Position numbers and translations under genes: made by a program
Notes under the pieces: generated by a model
Databases searched by the model: none
Seen by the model: the letters and a program-made list of their open reading frames with translations, nothing else
Told to the model about the DNA's origin: nothing
Part shown: positions 1 through 13,022 of the stretch, piece by piece
How positions within the stretch are numbered: the stretch's first letter is position 1
Layout of the letters: every line of letters starts with the position of its first letter
Origin: Pardosa pseudoannulata
Taxonomy: Eukaryota > Arthropoda > Arachnida > Araneae > Lycosidae
Assembly (NCBI GenBank): GCA_032207245.1
Contig: CM063502.1
Location: 72,831,616-72,895,615 of the forward strand
Length of the DNA: 64,000 bases
Reading direction: 5' to 3'

Positions 1-1595
1 GTAACTTCGAAACATTATATTTGCATTGCCTTCAAACTTATGTTTCAATCTTTCTGAAAAATTTCGATATTGTCTATTAATATATTTGTCAGAAACTTAG
101 TTGTGCTTTTTACAAACATAAAGTAATTTGACGAGTTACAGAGGGGGGAATATCGTAAAAGAACAAAACAAGTATTTAAGTATTCACAAGCTAAAATAAT
201 CTTTTTTATAAACTTAATTTGACTTGATAATAGTAACAGATACTCAAATTTGCATTTTATTAAAAGGTAAATATATTGTTAAAATTTAAATCGATTTAAA
301 AGTCAAATACATAGTAAAAAAATTTAAGCATCACCAAGATGCAGGGCACTAGATATATTTTTAATAAATACAATACGACCAATGAATTTTTATGATAAAT
401 TTTGTAATTTAATTTAATTTTTTTTAGAATTAACTATCTTGTATATTTTATGTAAAAAGATATTTATGTTAAATTATGTTATAGAACAGTTTAAGCGAAA
501 TGTGTAAAAGTATTTTCTCCCTTAGAGGTAGTCAACTGTGTTCAAATCACGGTTTAATAGATTTATAAAGTGGATTAAGATTTCTTGGTAAAAAAAAAAA
601 ATTACTTAAATACTTTATGAAAGTATGTGCTACAAAGTAAAAGAATTTTAGGTAACTGTTGGCTTGATTTCACGCGCTAACAAATTTAAATCGAATATTG
701 AAAAATTAAAAGATTAAAGGTTCTGGTAATAAATGTAGTGGAGAAAATGCCTTTACAGCATTGCAAAAATTACCAGGAATAACTCTTAGAATAAGTTTCT
801 GAGTTTAATTAAATTTTATCTACAAGTTTATACTTATAGTTAGAATGTATTGAAGAGAAATGATGTAAATATATTAATGAATAAATGAATTATTGATAAT
901 TTAGTGAAAGTTTTCTATTGCTTTTTATTTAAATTCTTTGATTACCTCTAAGTTGTTTATTCTGTTGAATATAACCCCTTTTCCTAGATTTTTGTAAAAT
1001 AGTTGTCTGTTCACATTTATGTAGGTGAACATATTTTGAGTTTGAATTGTGTCAGGAAATTCTGACAAACTTAGTTTTAAAAAAAGTTGTCAAATCTTTG
1101 AAAAAAAAATGCTATTTTTTATATTTTAATCTTTTCATTTTCAATGTTTCGTAATAAAATTTTATTACATGTTGAAGAAACAATTCTGTAGAATTTAATT
1201 TAAATAGTTTACCTGTTAATGTGATCGGTTACCTCAATTACAGAATGAATGATTTTTGCTTTTCGAAACATATTACATTTATCATACATTTAATACATTT
1301 CATAGAGATGAGGCATTTAGAAATGAAATACAGAGTGTACATTTAAAGAAACTAGTTAACGTTATGAGTAATAAATATATTTCGATATTGGTAATTATTA
1401 TGAAGATCTCTTTATGATATGATAATTCAAAACGGGTATAAACCATTAATGATGCCATTTTGGTGACGAACATGAGTTTTGATCATCCTTAAGATGGGGA
1501 AGAGGGGAATTTCATCCCCTCATTATGCTCTTCTTCTCTTACCTACCTACTAGCGAGAGAATGTAGAATATCCAGGCCAACAAATTTATCTTCCA
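1..1595. other. AT-rich intergenic DNA
   Basis: Very AT-rich, with stops in all frames. I see no gene or recognisable repeat until the SINE that follows. Confidence 0.6.
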
Positions 1596-1951
1596 TGTTG
1601 TGGTTGTTGATGATGCTACTTCGTCAAAGCACGATTGAGCCATATGCTACTCGTATTAAGGCAAAGGTTCATTTTAATGAACACCGCTAAGGAGAAAGTA
1701 CGACCTATACTCAAATAGGTCTTCGTAATTTAGAAGCAGGGGCCAAGCAGAAGACCTAAAATCTTAACCTGCTACTCCCAGAGGTATTCATTGAGAACTT
1801 GGTAGACATTGTGACCACGAACATATTACACGTGTCCCAGTCACCTTAAACGAACATGGCGGATCTTAGGCAGACTCGGGCTCGAACCTGCAATCTTCCA
1901 GTTACAGCCCAATGAGAGTATTGTCTTTGCCCACTGAGCTACCATGGCTCA
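1596..1951 (-). mobile_element. tRNA-derived SINE, family A copy 1
   Basis: Read on the - strand, the 5' end carries a Pol III A-box-like stretch (TGGTAGCTCAGTGGGC, 1930-1944 region) and, about 50 bases on, a good B box, GGTTCGAGCCC (1878-1888). These resemble a tRNA head. The body shares blocks with 20808-21081 in the same order: the GATCYGCC-like segment after the B box, a gtgac/cac block, a 'gaagacc' block, and a tail rich in gtt/gct. Two diverged copies with shared body and Pol III boxes support a SINE rather than a lone tRNA pseudogene. The 3' edge is approximate; no clean target duplication was found. Confidence 0.72.
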
Positions 1952-2416
1952 TATTCTATGTTCTATGGGTATACAGAGAGCTGTTTCATATGGTTTCCAG
2001 TACTCGAAATAAGCACATTTGTCCGCAGTCCCAAAATTTTTTCTCATTGTTAATATACCTATGTAAAATAATGGGTAAGTTCAAGGGAAAAATATAATGA
2101 ATTTGGAATTTAATAATTATTATCTGCTTCTAAATGAATTTAACATCTTTACTTAAATTGCTCAACTCACATCTCTTTTACACAGAAAAGGTTCATTTCT
2201 ATGTACGCGATAGCTTTTGTTATCTACACGAAACTTAAAATGTATGATACTTAAGATTTATTTTTCCTGCACAAGAGGTTTAGAACGCTACTTTTAATTA
2301 CATCGTTTTATTTGTTTTGAAACATATTATAATAAATATTCATTTACATGGTATATGGAAACTAGTTAATAAATTTCAAATAGATATGACAGTAAAACAG
2401 CTCCTGTAGTAATTAA

Positions 2417-2679
2417 CACTAAACATACCAACACTTAATACATACCTATTTCTACCATAGTGGGTCAAATGACCGGACTTTATTTTTCTGATTATAAATG
2501 TATGAAATATGAAAATTGGAAGGGAATAGACAAATAAGCTTTATTATAATTTAACAAAATTGTATATTGTCAATTTTTATGTATTGCAAACACAAAGAAT
2601 AGTTAATTCATTTAATTTTTTACATAATAGATTTGACCCGTTATATTTAGTGTTAATATAACCCTTGGTATGTTTAGTG
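2417..2679. mobile_element. piggyBac-like MITE (TTAA-flanked, 14-bp perfect TIRs)
   Basis: The left end CACTAAACATACCA (2417-2430) and right end TGGTATGTTTAGTG (2666-2679) are perfect inverted repeats. They are directly flanked by TTAA on both sides (2413-2416 and 2680-2683), the piggyBac target signature. A second, subterminal inverted pair (GGGTCAAAT near 2461 and ATTTGACCC near 2631) strengthens the call. The 263-bp interior is AT-rich and non-coding, so the element is non-autonomous. The right-end motif ttagtgttaatataaccc is duplicated next to the terminus (2646-2691). Confidence 0.82.
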
Positions 2680-2683
2680 TTAA

Positions 2684-5600
2684 TATAACCCTAAATTATA
2701 TTAAATATACTAATTTTTCATATAAAATCAGATATGAAGTTGAATTATATTTAATTCAATAAAAAACGATTGCATATTTTTGCAAATTATATTTACAGAA
2801 AAATTTTATAACATTTTTTAATCATTGTTTGTAGTAATTCTTTCGTAATTTGTAGTAGTTATTATAGAATTTATATAATGAGAAATGTTTAACATCTTGC
2901 TTGTTGTTCCTAGATATATTACTTAATTACATAAGTATCAAACATTTTATCAAGTTTAACCATGCTGGTTGTCAATTTTCCTTTTAAATTTGACTGAAAG
3001 ACCGGTAACTTCCTTAAATGTTTCATGTTATTTATACAACACATTTTGTGAACATCAGCTGGTTTTATACTCTAAACACTAAACCGCGTATATTTTAAGC
3101 GTATTTAAAAACGCAATATGATTATTATTAGAAATTTAATATGAAATATTAAGTTCAAAGTTTGACACTTTAATTATGTAAAATTTCTTTAAGAACATCT
3201 GTGGAACATAAACTTTAAAAGCAGAATAAAAGTTTGCTTTTAACATGCACAACGTATTGAAAAAAGTAACATAGTGTCAAATAATTACAACATTCTAACT
3301 TTATTGCCTGAAAGTTTGATTTTTCATACATTATAAAAAAGCATATAAAAGACTTATCGCTTCTTATTTAGCAAAATATGGATTTCTGAATTGAAGTTAT
3401 GCAATAAAAACTGATTCTGAATATTTTAACAAAATGAAAGAGTATATTTTAAAAAGACGCTCATGTTGATCGAATTCTCTGCTTTCAATTAAAAATTTCA
3501 AATCTATCAACTTAAGTATGAACAAGTTTCTTATCTTCGACAAAATGTGTTTCAATGATCATAACTGAAAATTTGAAAAAAGATTACATTGTCACTTAAA
3601 GTAAAAATAAAATTTCGATTATTACGTTCGAATATTGGAATAAAACTTTGGAATATTTTAAAGTTTGAAATGTTTTCTTTCATTCTGAATTTCTTTATCG
3701 ACTTCTGCCCCTTTTGATTTAAAATTTAGCCCGAGGTGTATTGATTTATGTTCTGACTTAATTCTGCAACATTTTTAAAATGCATTTACTTCAGAGTATC
3801 TAAATATGTGTGATGCTTTTTTTGAATTTTAATAGGCATAGTTATATTTGCAAATTTAGATCTTAGTAATGTAATAAATATATTTTCGGACATAAGCTTA
3901 AAACCTAATCAATATTAGAAGCATTAAAGTTTATTTCTTAATAAAACTACATATTGTTAGAAAGCAAAATAACAAGTATATAAATATATACCTGTATATA
4001 CGCGGGTGTCAATTAAAAAAATATTACAATACAAATTTACAGGTATAATGGATTTGCAGAAAAAAGTTAATGATCTTTTCATTTCTTAATATATTGTTTA
4101 AAATGCATCTGGTCATATAAGAGATATTTCACTTATGTATTTATTGAAAGGCATAGTTAGATTTGAGCTCTATAATTTACTCTTTTGCTGTATAAGCTCT
4201 TATAAAATTGAAGTGCGATACTTAAAAGTAAATTAAGAATTGAAATTTAATCACTAACATTTTTCATGCTGCAGCGGCTTGTTTCTATGACGCGTTCTCT
4301 ACTTTTTTTTTACCATTGTATTAATCAATGTATTCGAAGACTTCCACAGAATAGATACAAATTTTAAGTTCTGACACTCATACAAAAGCAGAAACTTCTG
4401 TTTTGGAATGTAAGATAAATACGTAATTAAAAAATAATATAATAGAATATACTACCATACTGAGTAATTAACCAAATGTATTGTAGGCCTTTTATGAAAT
4501 TCGGTGACAGAACTTGATGTTACATATTTCCCACAGTATATTTTATGGATTTCATTATATGGTATCATGTACTTCTACATTTTATTTCAGTTATCAAATT
4601 ATTTGTTAAACTACAGTTTTACAGAAGTTCATTTTAAAGCAGAATTTAAATATTACTAATTGGTGGAAAAATAAAATGTACGTTAATGTTTTATTTGATG
4701 TTGAGCATTAGATGGAAAATAAATAGGAATGAAAAACAAGATTTTTGGTAAAGTTATGTTCTTTACTTTATTCCTAATCATTTGCCGTAATGAAAGTAGT
4801 GTGATAAAGGTAGTACATTTTATATATTTTGTTAAAAATCTGTTTTTAGAGGGTCATAAAGAATTTCTGAATGTTTTAGAATAAAATGTTTATAATGATT
4901 AAATTTTATAAAAATGATTTAGTTTCCTTATTCCAAGTAATTTAAATTTTTAAACAACATAAATATTATACACGAAGTAAAGATATATTTGGTTACGCTC
5001 AAGATAGATTACACGTACAGAAATAAAATTTTTCTATAAAAATAACAACAAACATTCCCTTTATTCTATAAATATATAAATTTAAAATTATCTAAGAAGT
5101 AAAAAAATTTGAAAAATTAAGAATTTTAAGAAATTTTATTATTTATTATTCGGTAATGTATAAATGAAATACATTACTCGCATTACTAAGAATCATAAAA
5201 TTTAAAAAATATAAATAGCTTTAAATAAATTTACTCTCATAGTTTCTAAATTATGTATTTCTGATTTTATATTACAGTAAATTAGGTTTATTTTTATTTC
5301 ATTTGAAGATGAAATGCATATTTTTAATGTTACACGGAATTTTAAAACAAACGAACTTTTTTTAAATTTTTGACAAATATTTTTTGCTCGATAAATAGCA
5401 TGTCGGTCAAATGATTTAATTTTTAAATCGCATTTCAATTATTTCTATTCATATTTTTTACATACAGAGTTATAACTAATTTTCATATTTTAAGGCATTC
5501 TTCCTTATTAGGATTCAAATGAAATGCAGTAGGAAGTACTGTCAAATATTGAAAGGAATAGAAAATTCACAAAACGTATTTTATTAAGTTCCCAAAGTCT

Positions 5601-7191
5601 GACTTAGTGATTATGTAATCTAAATTCAGGTTTTATAAGGTATATCAGTGATTCACAAACAGTGTGGGATAATAAAAATTTTGTTAATAAATAACTGATA
5701 ATTACTTTATTAATAATTTAACTTGTGTAACTGTATTCCTTTTTATTGATAATTTCTATTTTGAACAACATGCTCGTTTATTCTATTGATTATTTTAATT
5801 TTAACAAGTATATTCAAAAAGTTGTTTACGAAATTAAATAAATAATCCCTTTATTATTATACCGTAAAACTATGCAAACAGCATTAAACGCATTACATAT
5901 TTCAATGTTTAGATTTAAACCACCGTGGAAAATAACTCACCTACTGAGAGACAAAAAATGTTGGGGGAAACTGAGATATGCTATTCATAGATAACATTTT
6001 ATGTAACTTTTCAAAATAGAGTTCATTCGACAGGGTCAATAAGGTATCTACATAACACCTCCAATATTGAAATTTTCTTCCATTGGGACAACAGCAAAAA
6101 TCGATGCGCGTTTCCTGGACTATGCGATAGATGACTCTGTAACCGTAAAGAAGGAAAGTCTACAGAGTGAAGCCACTTCTTGGTCGCTCGTGATACCAAC
6201 TGGTTGCGAGTTTTGGGGCTGCCTTTGAAAACTTTCTGCGGCAAAAATTCGCAAATATGTTTCGAACATTTAAGAAAAACTTTTGGGACACTAAAAAGAA
6301 AAAAAATAGCATGGCTTGAAAAGGAAAAGTTTTAGAAATAAAAGTTTTGGATGTTTCGGCAATTTTGAAATACACTACTAGTAAAAGAAAAGAATTCTGA
6401 AAATCCTGAATAATACCAAACAGAATAACGTTAATTCATGTGATTTGGATACATTTTTAATCTTGTTTTGGATATTTTTTGAGGTAAGATCTATATGTTT
6501 AGCAGTAGTTACAAATGCAATTTATTTTATGCCACCTGTATAGAGAGAAACTATATTTTATGGATGTTTAAAGTTAATAACTTTCCTGAAGTTAAGATTA
6601 TTTACTTTTAAAATATAGCTCAAAAACTGGTAGTGTCTGAAATTTTATGTAATAATTGAAACTTATTGTTTATCTTTTTATTACATAAAATAATAAAGTG
6701 ATAAGAAACACTTTTCCTCATTTCAATTTAAATCTATTTTTTTATCATTGACATCCATTTTCCGTCATTTACAGATTTTTATAAATTATAGTAATTATTT
6801 TACATTTTTAAACTTAATTGTAAAACATTTTAAAGAAAATAAACAATCGGAAATTGTAAAATAATAGCACTGGCAAAGTGGGGTACTTCTACTTTCATAC
6901 TATTTGATTAATAAATTGGTAAAATAATATGATTTTAAACTCAAAGTTTTCTTTAGATTTTCATGTAAAACCAAAAATGTTTTAGAAACTATATATAATT
7001 CACACTAAACATTTACTCCCTTGCATGTGTTAAACAATTTAAGGAGACACACATCTTTATAAAACTTTTAATAGAAGATGTTTTCTTATTTATCGACTTA
7101 TGATATCTTTAAATTTATTATCGTAAATACATATCTAGAATATATATCGTAAATATGACACTTTGAGCATTTGTTCCCAATTTTTATTTAA
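2684..7191. other. AT-rich intergenic DNA
   Basis: No supported gene. 6023-6260 has a visibly higher GC content and reads open for 70-odd codons on the - strand, but the peptide matches nothing I recognise and the flanks are ordinary AT-rich sequence; it may be old transposon debris. Confidence 0.5.
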
Positions 7192-7750
7192 TTCATTTTG
7201 GAGAATTAATTCTGTTTCTAAAGAATAGTAACATTTTTATAAAATGAAAAGTGAGAGGTTGTTTTAAAAATATTTAAAAAGTTTCTGACACATTTTTGAT
7301 TTTTCTTTCTGCCAGACTTACAAGAATGCAAATTGTGTTTCAATAGTTTGTTTGGCTTTTGTGCAAACTATAGTTATTAGGTAGTATTATCCATTTATTT
7401 AAATTTTTAAAAAGTATTAGAAATATTACAGCAGGATGATGAATTTTCAACAAAGTTAAACTAATGTTTAAATATTTCATTACAAATACTGTAAATACTA
7501 CTTCATTTTGGAGAATTAATTTTGTGTCTAAAGAATGGGAACTTTTTTATAACGTGAAAAGTGAGTGCTTTTTTTAAAAAAATGAAAAGTTTCTGAAAGT
7601 TTTTGATTTTTTTGCCAAACTTATATCAACTCAAGTATTCTCCATTTATTTAAATTTTTAAAAAGTATCAGAAATATTACAGCAGGGTATGGAATTTTCA
7701 AAAAACTAAAGCTAATGCTTAAAATTTCCATTACAAATATCATAAATACT
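7192..7750. repeat. Two-copy tandem duplication, period about 310 bp
   Basis: 7192-7501 and 7503-7750 both start with ttttggagaattaatt and share, in order, the 'ctaaagaat', 'gaaaagtgag', 'ttatttaaatttttaaaaag', 'agaaatattacagcag' and 'attacaaata' blocks. Copy 2 has lost about 60 bases. Both are non-coding and clearly diverged. Confidence 0.8.
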
Positions 7751-7895
7751 AAAAAAATAAACAAACGTGATAAAAGTCCTAGATTGGATTTCGCCCTAGT
7801 TGAAAAACACCCATTTTCAGAAAAATGCATTTAAAATCTTCATATTCTCATTATAGTTTTCGCAAAAGCTATGATATTAATAGAAAAGATTGCAC

Positions 7896-8536
7896 AGTTT
7901 TACAGCTTCTAATTTCATTATATCAATAGGGTTTGTTTTACTTGATTTAGAAAAGTTCAAAAGTGTTTAAAAATGGAAAAAAAGAAAAATTGAATTTTTT
8001 AGTACTTAAAAGTCCCCTTTAAGTTGAATAATTATATTTCTAAAAATTGAAAATAATTTTCAAATTCACAACTTTAAAAAGAGCTGAAATACTAAAAAAA
8101 AATAATTGAAAACAATGTGTTTCTATTTCCAGAGAAGTGTTTCACCCTGAAAAAATTAAGGATGAAATTAAAATTTTTAGGAAGAAATATTTTTCAAAAT
8201 TTTTACTTTCAGGTTTTACAGCTTTTAATTTAATTATATCAATAGGGTTTGTTTTACTAGATTAAGAAAATTTTAAAAATGTTTAAAAATGAAAAGCAAA
8301 ATCGAGTTTTGTACACTTAAAATTTCCCTGAATTTGAATAATTATATCCCTAAAAATTAAAAATCATTTTCAAATTCTCAACTTTTTAAAGTTGAGAATT
8401 TGAAAATTTTTTAAAGTAGCTATTTTTTAAAATAGCTGAAATTTAAAAAAAGTAATTGAAAAGAATGTGTTTCTATTTCCAGAAAAGTGTTTCACCTTAT
8501 AAAAAATTAAGGATGAAATTAAAATTTTTATAATGA
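7896..8536. repeat. Two-copy tandem duplication, period about 315 bp
   Basis: 7896-8187 and 8211-8536 share 'tttacagctt', 'atatcaatagggtttgtttt', 'gtgtttctatttccaga' and 'aggatgaaattaaaattttt' in the same order. It lies just beyond the duplication at 7.2-7.75 kb. Copy 2 contains an extra long hairpin (8366-8407). Confidence 0.8.
8366..8407. repeat. Near-perfect 20-bp-arm hairpin
   Basis: Arms 8366-8385 and 8388-8407 are exact reverse complements around a two-base tt spacer. The core is caaattctcaacttt paired with aaagttgagaatttg. The hairpin is absent from the sister copy of the surrounding duplication. Confidence 0.85.
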
Positions 8537-9061
8537 AATGTTTTTCAAATTTCATGCTTTATATCTGTTAACTGTAATAAGATGCGCACAATTGATGCCT
8601 TTTATTATATAGAAATATTAATGATTATGTTTTGTGTTTTCTCCACTCCCTAAAAAATTTTATCGAAGAGGAAATATTGTTTCGCTATTAAAATAAGTAA
8701 GATTTGATAAAGTAATCGTTTATTAAATTTCAACTATTTTTTCTTTTAAATCATTTCCAATATTATAACTTTTCTTTAAAAATATAAATTTCATATAATC
8801 ACTATTTACTTAAGTGAACTTAGAACATCTAGATGGTGTAGCTATTTGAATGAAATGTCTACGCACTTGTTTTTCCTTCTAAAATATCTAATAACAAAAT
8901 TTATTACCTATATACTGTATAATTAAAGTAAAATAAAAAAATAATCCAATCCCCAAAGTTACTTTAGCACCTTAACTAATGAAAAAAATGTTAGGCAATA
9001 TAAAGGAGTTGGATAAATTTAAAAAAAATTTTACGTGAATCAGAAATATGACTTCCCTTCG
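8537..9061. other. AT-rich DNA, nothing recognised
   Basis: Stops are frequent in all frames and I see no repeat structure. Confidence 0.5.
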
Positions 9062-9063
9062 GT

Positions 9064-9213
<150 letters not shown>

Positions 9214-9748
9214 AGAACTAAAAAATGAAAGAAAATTTAAGAACATATTTTTCTCAATTTCAATATACCTAAAGACTACTCTAAGAAACCCAATATTCAA
9301 TATATAGAAACACATTTTTTTTTAATTATGAAGAGTGGCCTTAATTCACATTTCAATATTTGTTTTAAAATAATATATTAAAAATGAAAAAAAGAGAACA
9401 TTTTTAAGAATATAATCAAAAATTATATTTTATTAATACATTTTTAATCTGTGCTCTCTGTACTTATAGATTTACAATTCTTCCGGAATCTATAATTTTA
9501 GATTTTTCTTGAATTATTATTTAATTATACAAATTGAGTTAATGTCCCGACGTATGTGCCCTCACACAGAGGCATATACATTAGATGAATTTAATAGATA
9601 ACTAGCCCCTGCTTTGCCACCATTATTTTTTGGGGGGACTGGGTTTACAACCCAGATGTTTGTAAAATTTTGTAAGATTGCAATCCAAAAGTCCCTTTTC
9701 TTCACAAAAGTGGAACATCAGGGCCTGAGAATCGTTCCAGTAAATGGA

Positions 9749-9985
9749 TGTGGAGGAACGCATTTCACAGGTGAATGTCCAAAGCCTGGCAATTTGTCAA
9801 AATTTCTGTACGATTCTCTCAATAGTCCTAATCTTTCTCCCTGCGATTTTAATGTGTTTGGTGAACTTCAAAATATTTGGAAGAACATTAAGTTTGGGGC
9901 GAGGTTTGAAATTAGTCGTTTTAAGCAAACAAAGACATTATGTACGAGATTGGAATTTCCGAGATATACAAATAAACGAAATTTG
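9749..9985 (+). pseudogene. Mariner-like transposase C-terminal relic
   Basis: Frame 1 reads SPNLSPCDFNVFGELQ from 9824. This matches the mariner-type SPDLSPCDFHLFGPLK block that carries the last catalytic acidic residue region. About 40 codons later the expected VRDW...Q...E motif (VRDWNFRDIQINE, 9942-9983) appears in another frame, so at least one frameshift separates them. Just upstream, CGGTHFTGEC (9749-9778) resembles a retroelement zinc knuckle; that part is weak and could be chance. Decayed, non-functional. Confidence 0.6.
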
Positions 9986-10568
9986 AAAAATAATTTCACA
10001 TTAGGGTAAATTTTTAAACTATATCAGGATTATATCTAGATGGAAACAAATAATATTGTTAAAATGGCTCATTGTTCATTGAATGTGCCTTAAACACACA
10101 CATACACGCATATCTATCTATTAATCTACTTATATATGTATGCGTTAGAAATGAAAGACACTATGCCAAACGAAAAAAAAAAGAATTGTTTGCATACAAA
10201 CACAAAATTTGTTCTCCTTTATTAAAAACATTACCTCCATCTCCTAATATTGATAGATTTATAATATTGGAAATAAAACTATTAACCCTGTGAAACGATG
10301 ACAGATACTTTGAGCATGATTTGAATATGAACCCCCCCTTCCCCATGTGGACACAAAACCTCTTTTACTAATATTTTCGTTTGCTTACGGGAACTGCGTG
10401 TTTCGTTTTCTCTTAAAAACATTTATAAATATTTATATAGGTATTGTACATACACGCAGATACATATATATGTTGATGTGTGTGAGCTTGCGTGTACAAA
10501 TTTACAGCAAATAATTCATAAACAATGTTTGAGTTACACGTTAGATAAATACCAGAAGAGCTACCGAT

Positions 10569-10702
<134 letters not shown>

Positions 10703-11190
10703 ACAAGGTCACATTAATCTGAAGGTCATTTAGTCCTATTATTTTAAATTACCCTCGCATGATAGGCAATGAATCATGTCATTATTAAACTCGCAGTAAA
10801 AGCCGTGGTGGAACTGTATTTGAGACTGGAAAAAGACATCTTTATCCGACAAGAAAAGAGAAATTAATGATACATTAAAACACTTTGCTGTCAGAAAGTC
10901 GGCAGCTCAGCGAGAGATGACTTGGAGATATTCTCAAGAGGGATCAGCTTAGTCAGCGATATTAACCGTCAGAGAGGAACATAGATCATTGGAAAGGTGA
11001 ACCATTGTATTGAAACATCTTTAAAATATGGCGAGTGGGCAGAAGAATAGCATTTATTTTAGATTTAGCTTTGGGAGACTAGTATGAAAGAATTTATGCT
11101 GCCAACACTCCTTTTAATTTATGTGGATGGAAAAAATGAGAATGGGAAGAGGGTAATCTTAAAGACATATTTTAAGTGCAATAATGTAGA
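10703..11190. other. Non-coding stretch of mixed composition
   Basis: 10800-11060 is less AT-rich than its surroundings but no frame stays open and no family is recognised. Confidence 0.4.
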
Positions 11191-11240
11191 TATATATATA
11201 TATAGAGAGAGAGAGAGGAAGAGATAGATAGATAGATAAA
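11191..11240. repeat. (AT)n-(AG)n-(ATAG)n microsatellite
   Basis: A short compound simple repeat of ata, gaga and gata units, immediately before the tandem duplication at 11272. Confidence 0.9.
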
Positions 11241-11271
11241 TACCTCTGTCTGTAGTTTCCCGTATGACAAA

Positions 11272-12240
11272 TTCGCTGTTATATGATATATCAGCAGAGC
11301 AGAATTTTAATATTGTTGTCGCAATACTCAAAGCATATCAATATTTGACAATATATTGATAAATAATCCGGTCCTACTAACCACTTGAAATAATTTTTAA
11401 ATTATTATGACAAATTATTAATATGACAAATTGCGAAATTTTTCGACCTCATTGATACAAAGTATAAATCAAATACACATTTACATATCAAGCTTTTTTT
11501 CCTCATTTTATAAAATATGATTGAGGAAGTGGACTTTAGAAGGTTGTTGCCTTTCGGAGTTGAATGTAGGAGTGGCTTGGGAATAGATAGTATACTTATG
11601 GCTAGGGGCACCTGAAAAAAATTAATTATATGAAAAATAATTATGTGTTAAATGATTTTTTATTCACCTTTTTCACATCATTTTCTTTATTTAAGGAAGG
11701 TGTTCTTTTTTTTCAGTGTAGGCGAAATCGGTTAGTTCTTGGGTTATTTTGAAATATTCTCTTTGCTGTCAGGTGATATATGAGCAGAGCAGAATTTTAA
11801 TTGTTGTCGCAATACTCACAGTATATCAATATTTGACAATATATTGACAAATATTCCACTCCTACCAACCACTTGGAATAATTTTTAAAAAAATCTAACA
11901 TTAATATGACAAAGTGCGAAAATTTCCGAGCTCATTGATACAAAGTATAATTCAAATACACATTTACAAATCAAGCTTTTTTTCCACATTTTATAAATCT
12001 GATTGAGGAAGTGCACTTTAGAAGTGTGTTGCCGTTCGGAGTTGAATATAGATGTGGCTTAGGAATAGTATACATATGGCGAGATCCACAAGAAAATAAT
12101 TAATTATATGAAAAATAATTATGTGTTAAATGATTTTTTATTCACCTTTTTCACATCATTTTCTTTATTTAAGGAAGGTGTTCTTTTTTTTCAGTGTAGG
12201 CGAAATCGGTTAGTTCTTGGGTTATTTTGAAATATTCTCT
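11272..12240. repeat. Two-copy tandem duplication, period 490 bp
   Basis: Copy 1 is 11272-11761 and copy 2 is 11762-12240. Both open with tt(c/t)gctgt and end with gttattttgaaatattctct, and they match along almost their whole length, including agcagagcagaattttaa, 'caatatttgacaatatattga' pieces and 'aggcgaaatcggttagttct'. The last 150 bases are nearly identical while the middle has drifted, so divergence is uneven. Confidence 0.92.
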
Positions 12241-13022
12241 TATAAGTACCTATTAAGTTCTAAGGGAATATTTAGTGAATATTATTTCTGATTCTAAAAT
12301 TCATATCTGAATGAATGGCTACAAATATTTCTGTATACAATAAGTTTCATAATGGATTCCGAAAAATAATTTTTTTCTATGCACTTAACTACGATGCAGT
12401 TTAATGCATTATACCGAAATAACATTCTATTCTACCATTTTGCGAATTATATTATTAAATAGGTGTACCACTGTGTACTTAAGATGAAAATAGTTTGATA
12501 TTAGGAGAAAATATATTTATCCTAAAGCAGTTTTGGATTTAAAATAAAACTTATAGAGTATTATATATATTGAAAACCTTTGTAAAGTAAATCTTAAAGG
12601 AGAAAGTTTCTATTTGGTTATCAATAGAATTCAGAATGTCCACTATATATCCCTTTAATATTGTGGCCCTCTATGGATTGGTTTTCCAAAGAGTGTACCT
12701 GAATGTCCGAATTTCTAAACATTAATCGAAAAGATATTTTACTTCCAACATTTTAACAAAATATTTTGGAATGCCAATACTACAGGTATGGAAAAGTAAT
12801 TAAATTAAGATGTATGGAAAAAAAATATTTCATGATTTTTAGTCAGTATTTAAACTTTAATATAAAATTAATTCAAAACTTGAAATTCCTTTCCAAAATC
12901 ATAATATTGGTAAGCTAGTAAATAATTCAAATCCATCGAAAATCACTGCTCAATTTTGAATGAATCTTAGTTTAGAGGATAATTTTTCCTACAATCAATT
13001 AAAAACAAAAATTATTAGCTTT
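12241..13022. other. AT-rich DNA, nothing recognised
   Basis: No open frame of interest and no repeat boundary seen. Confidence 0.45.
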
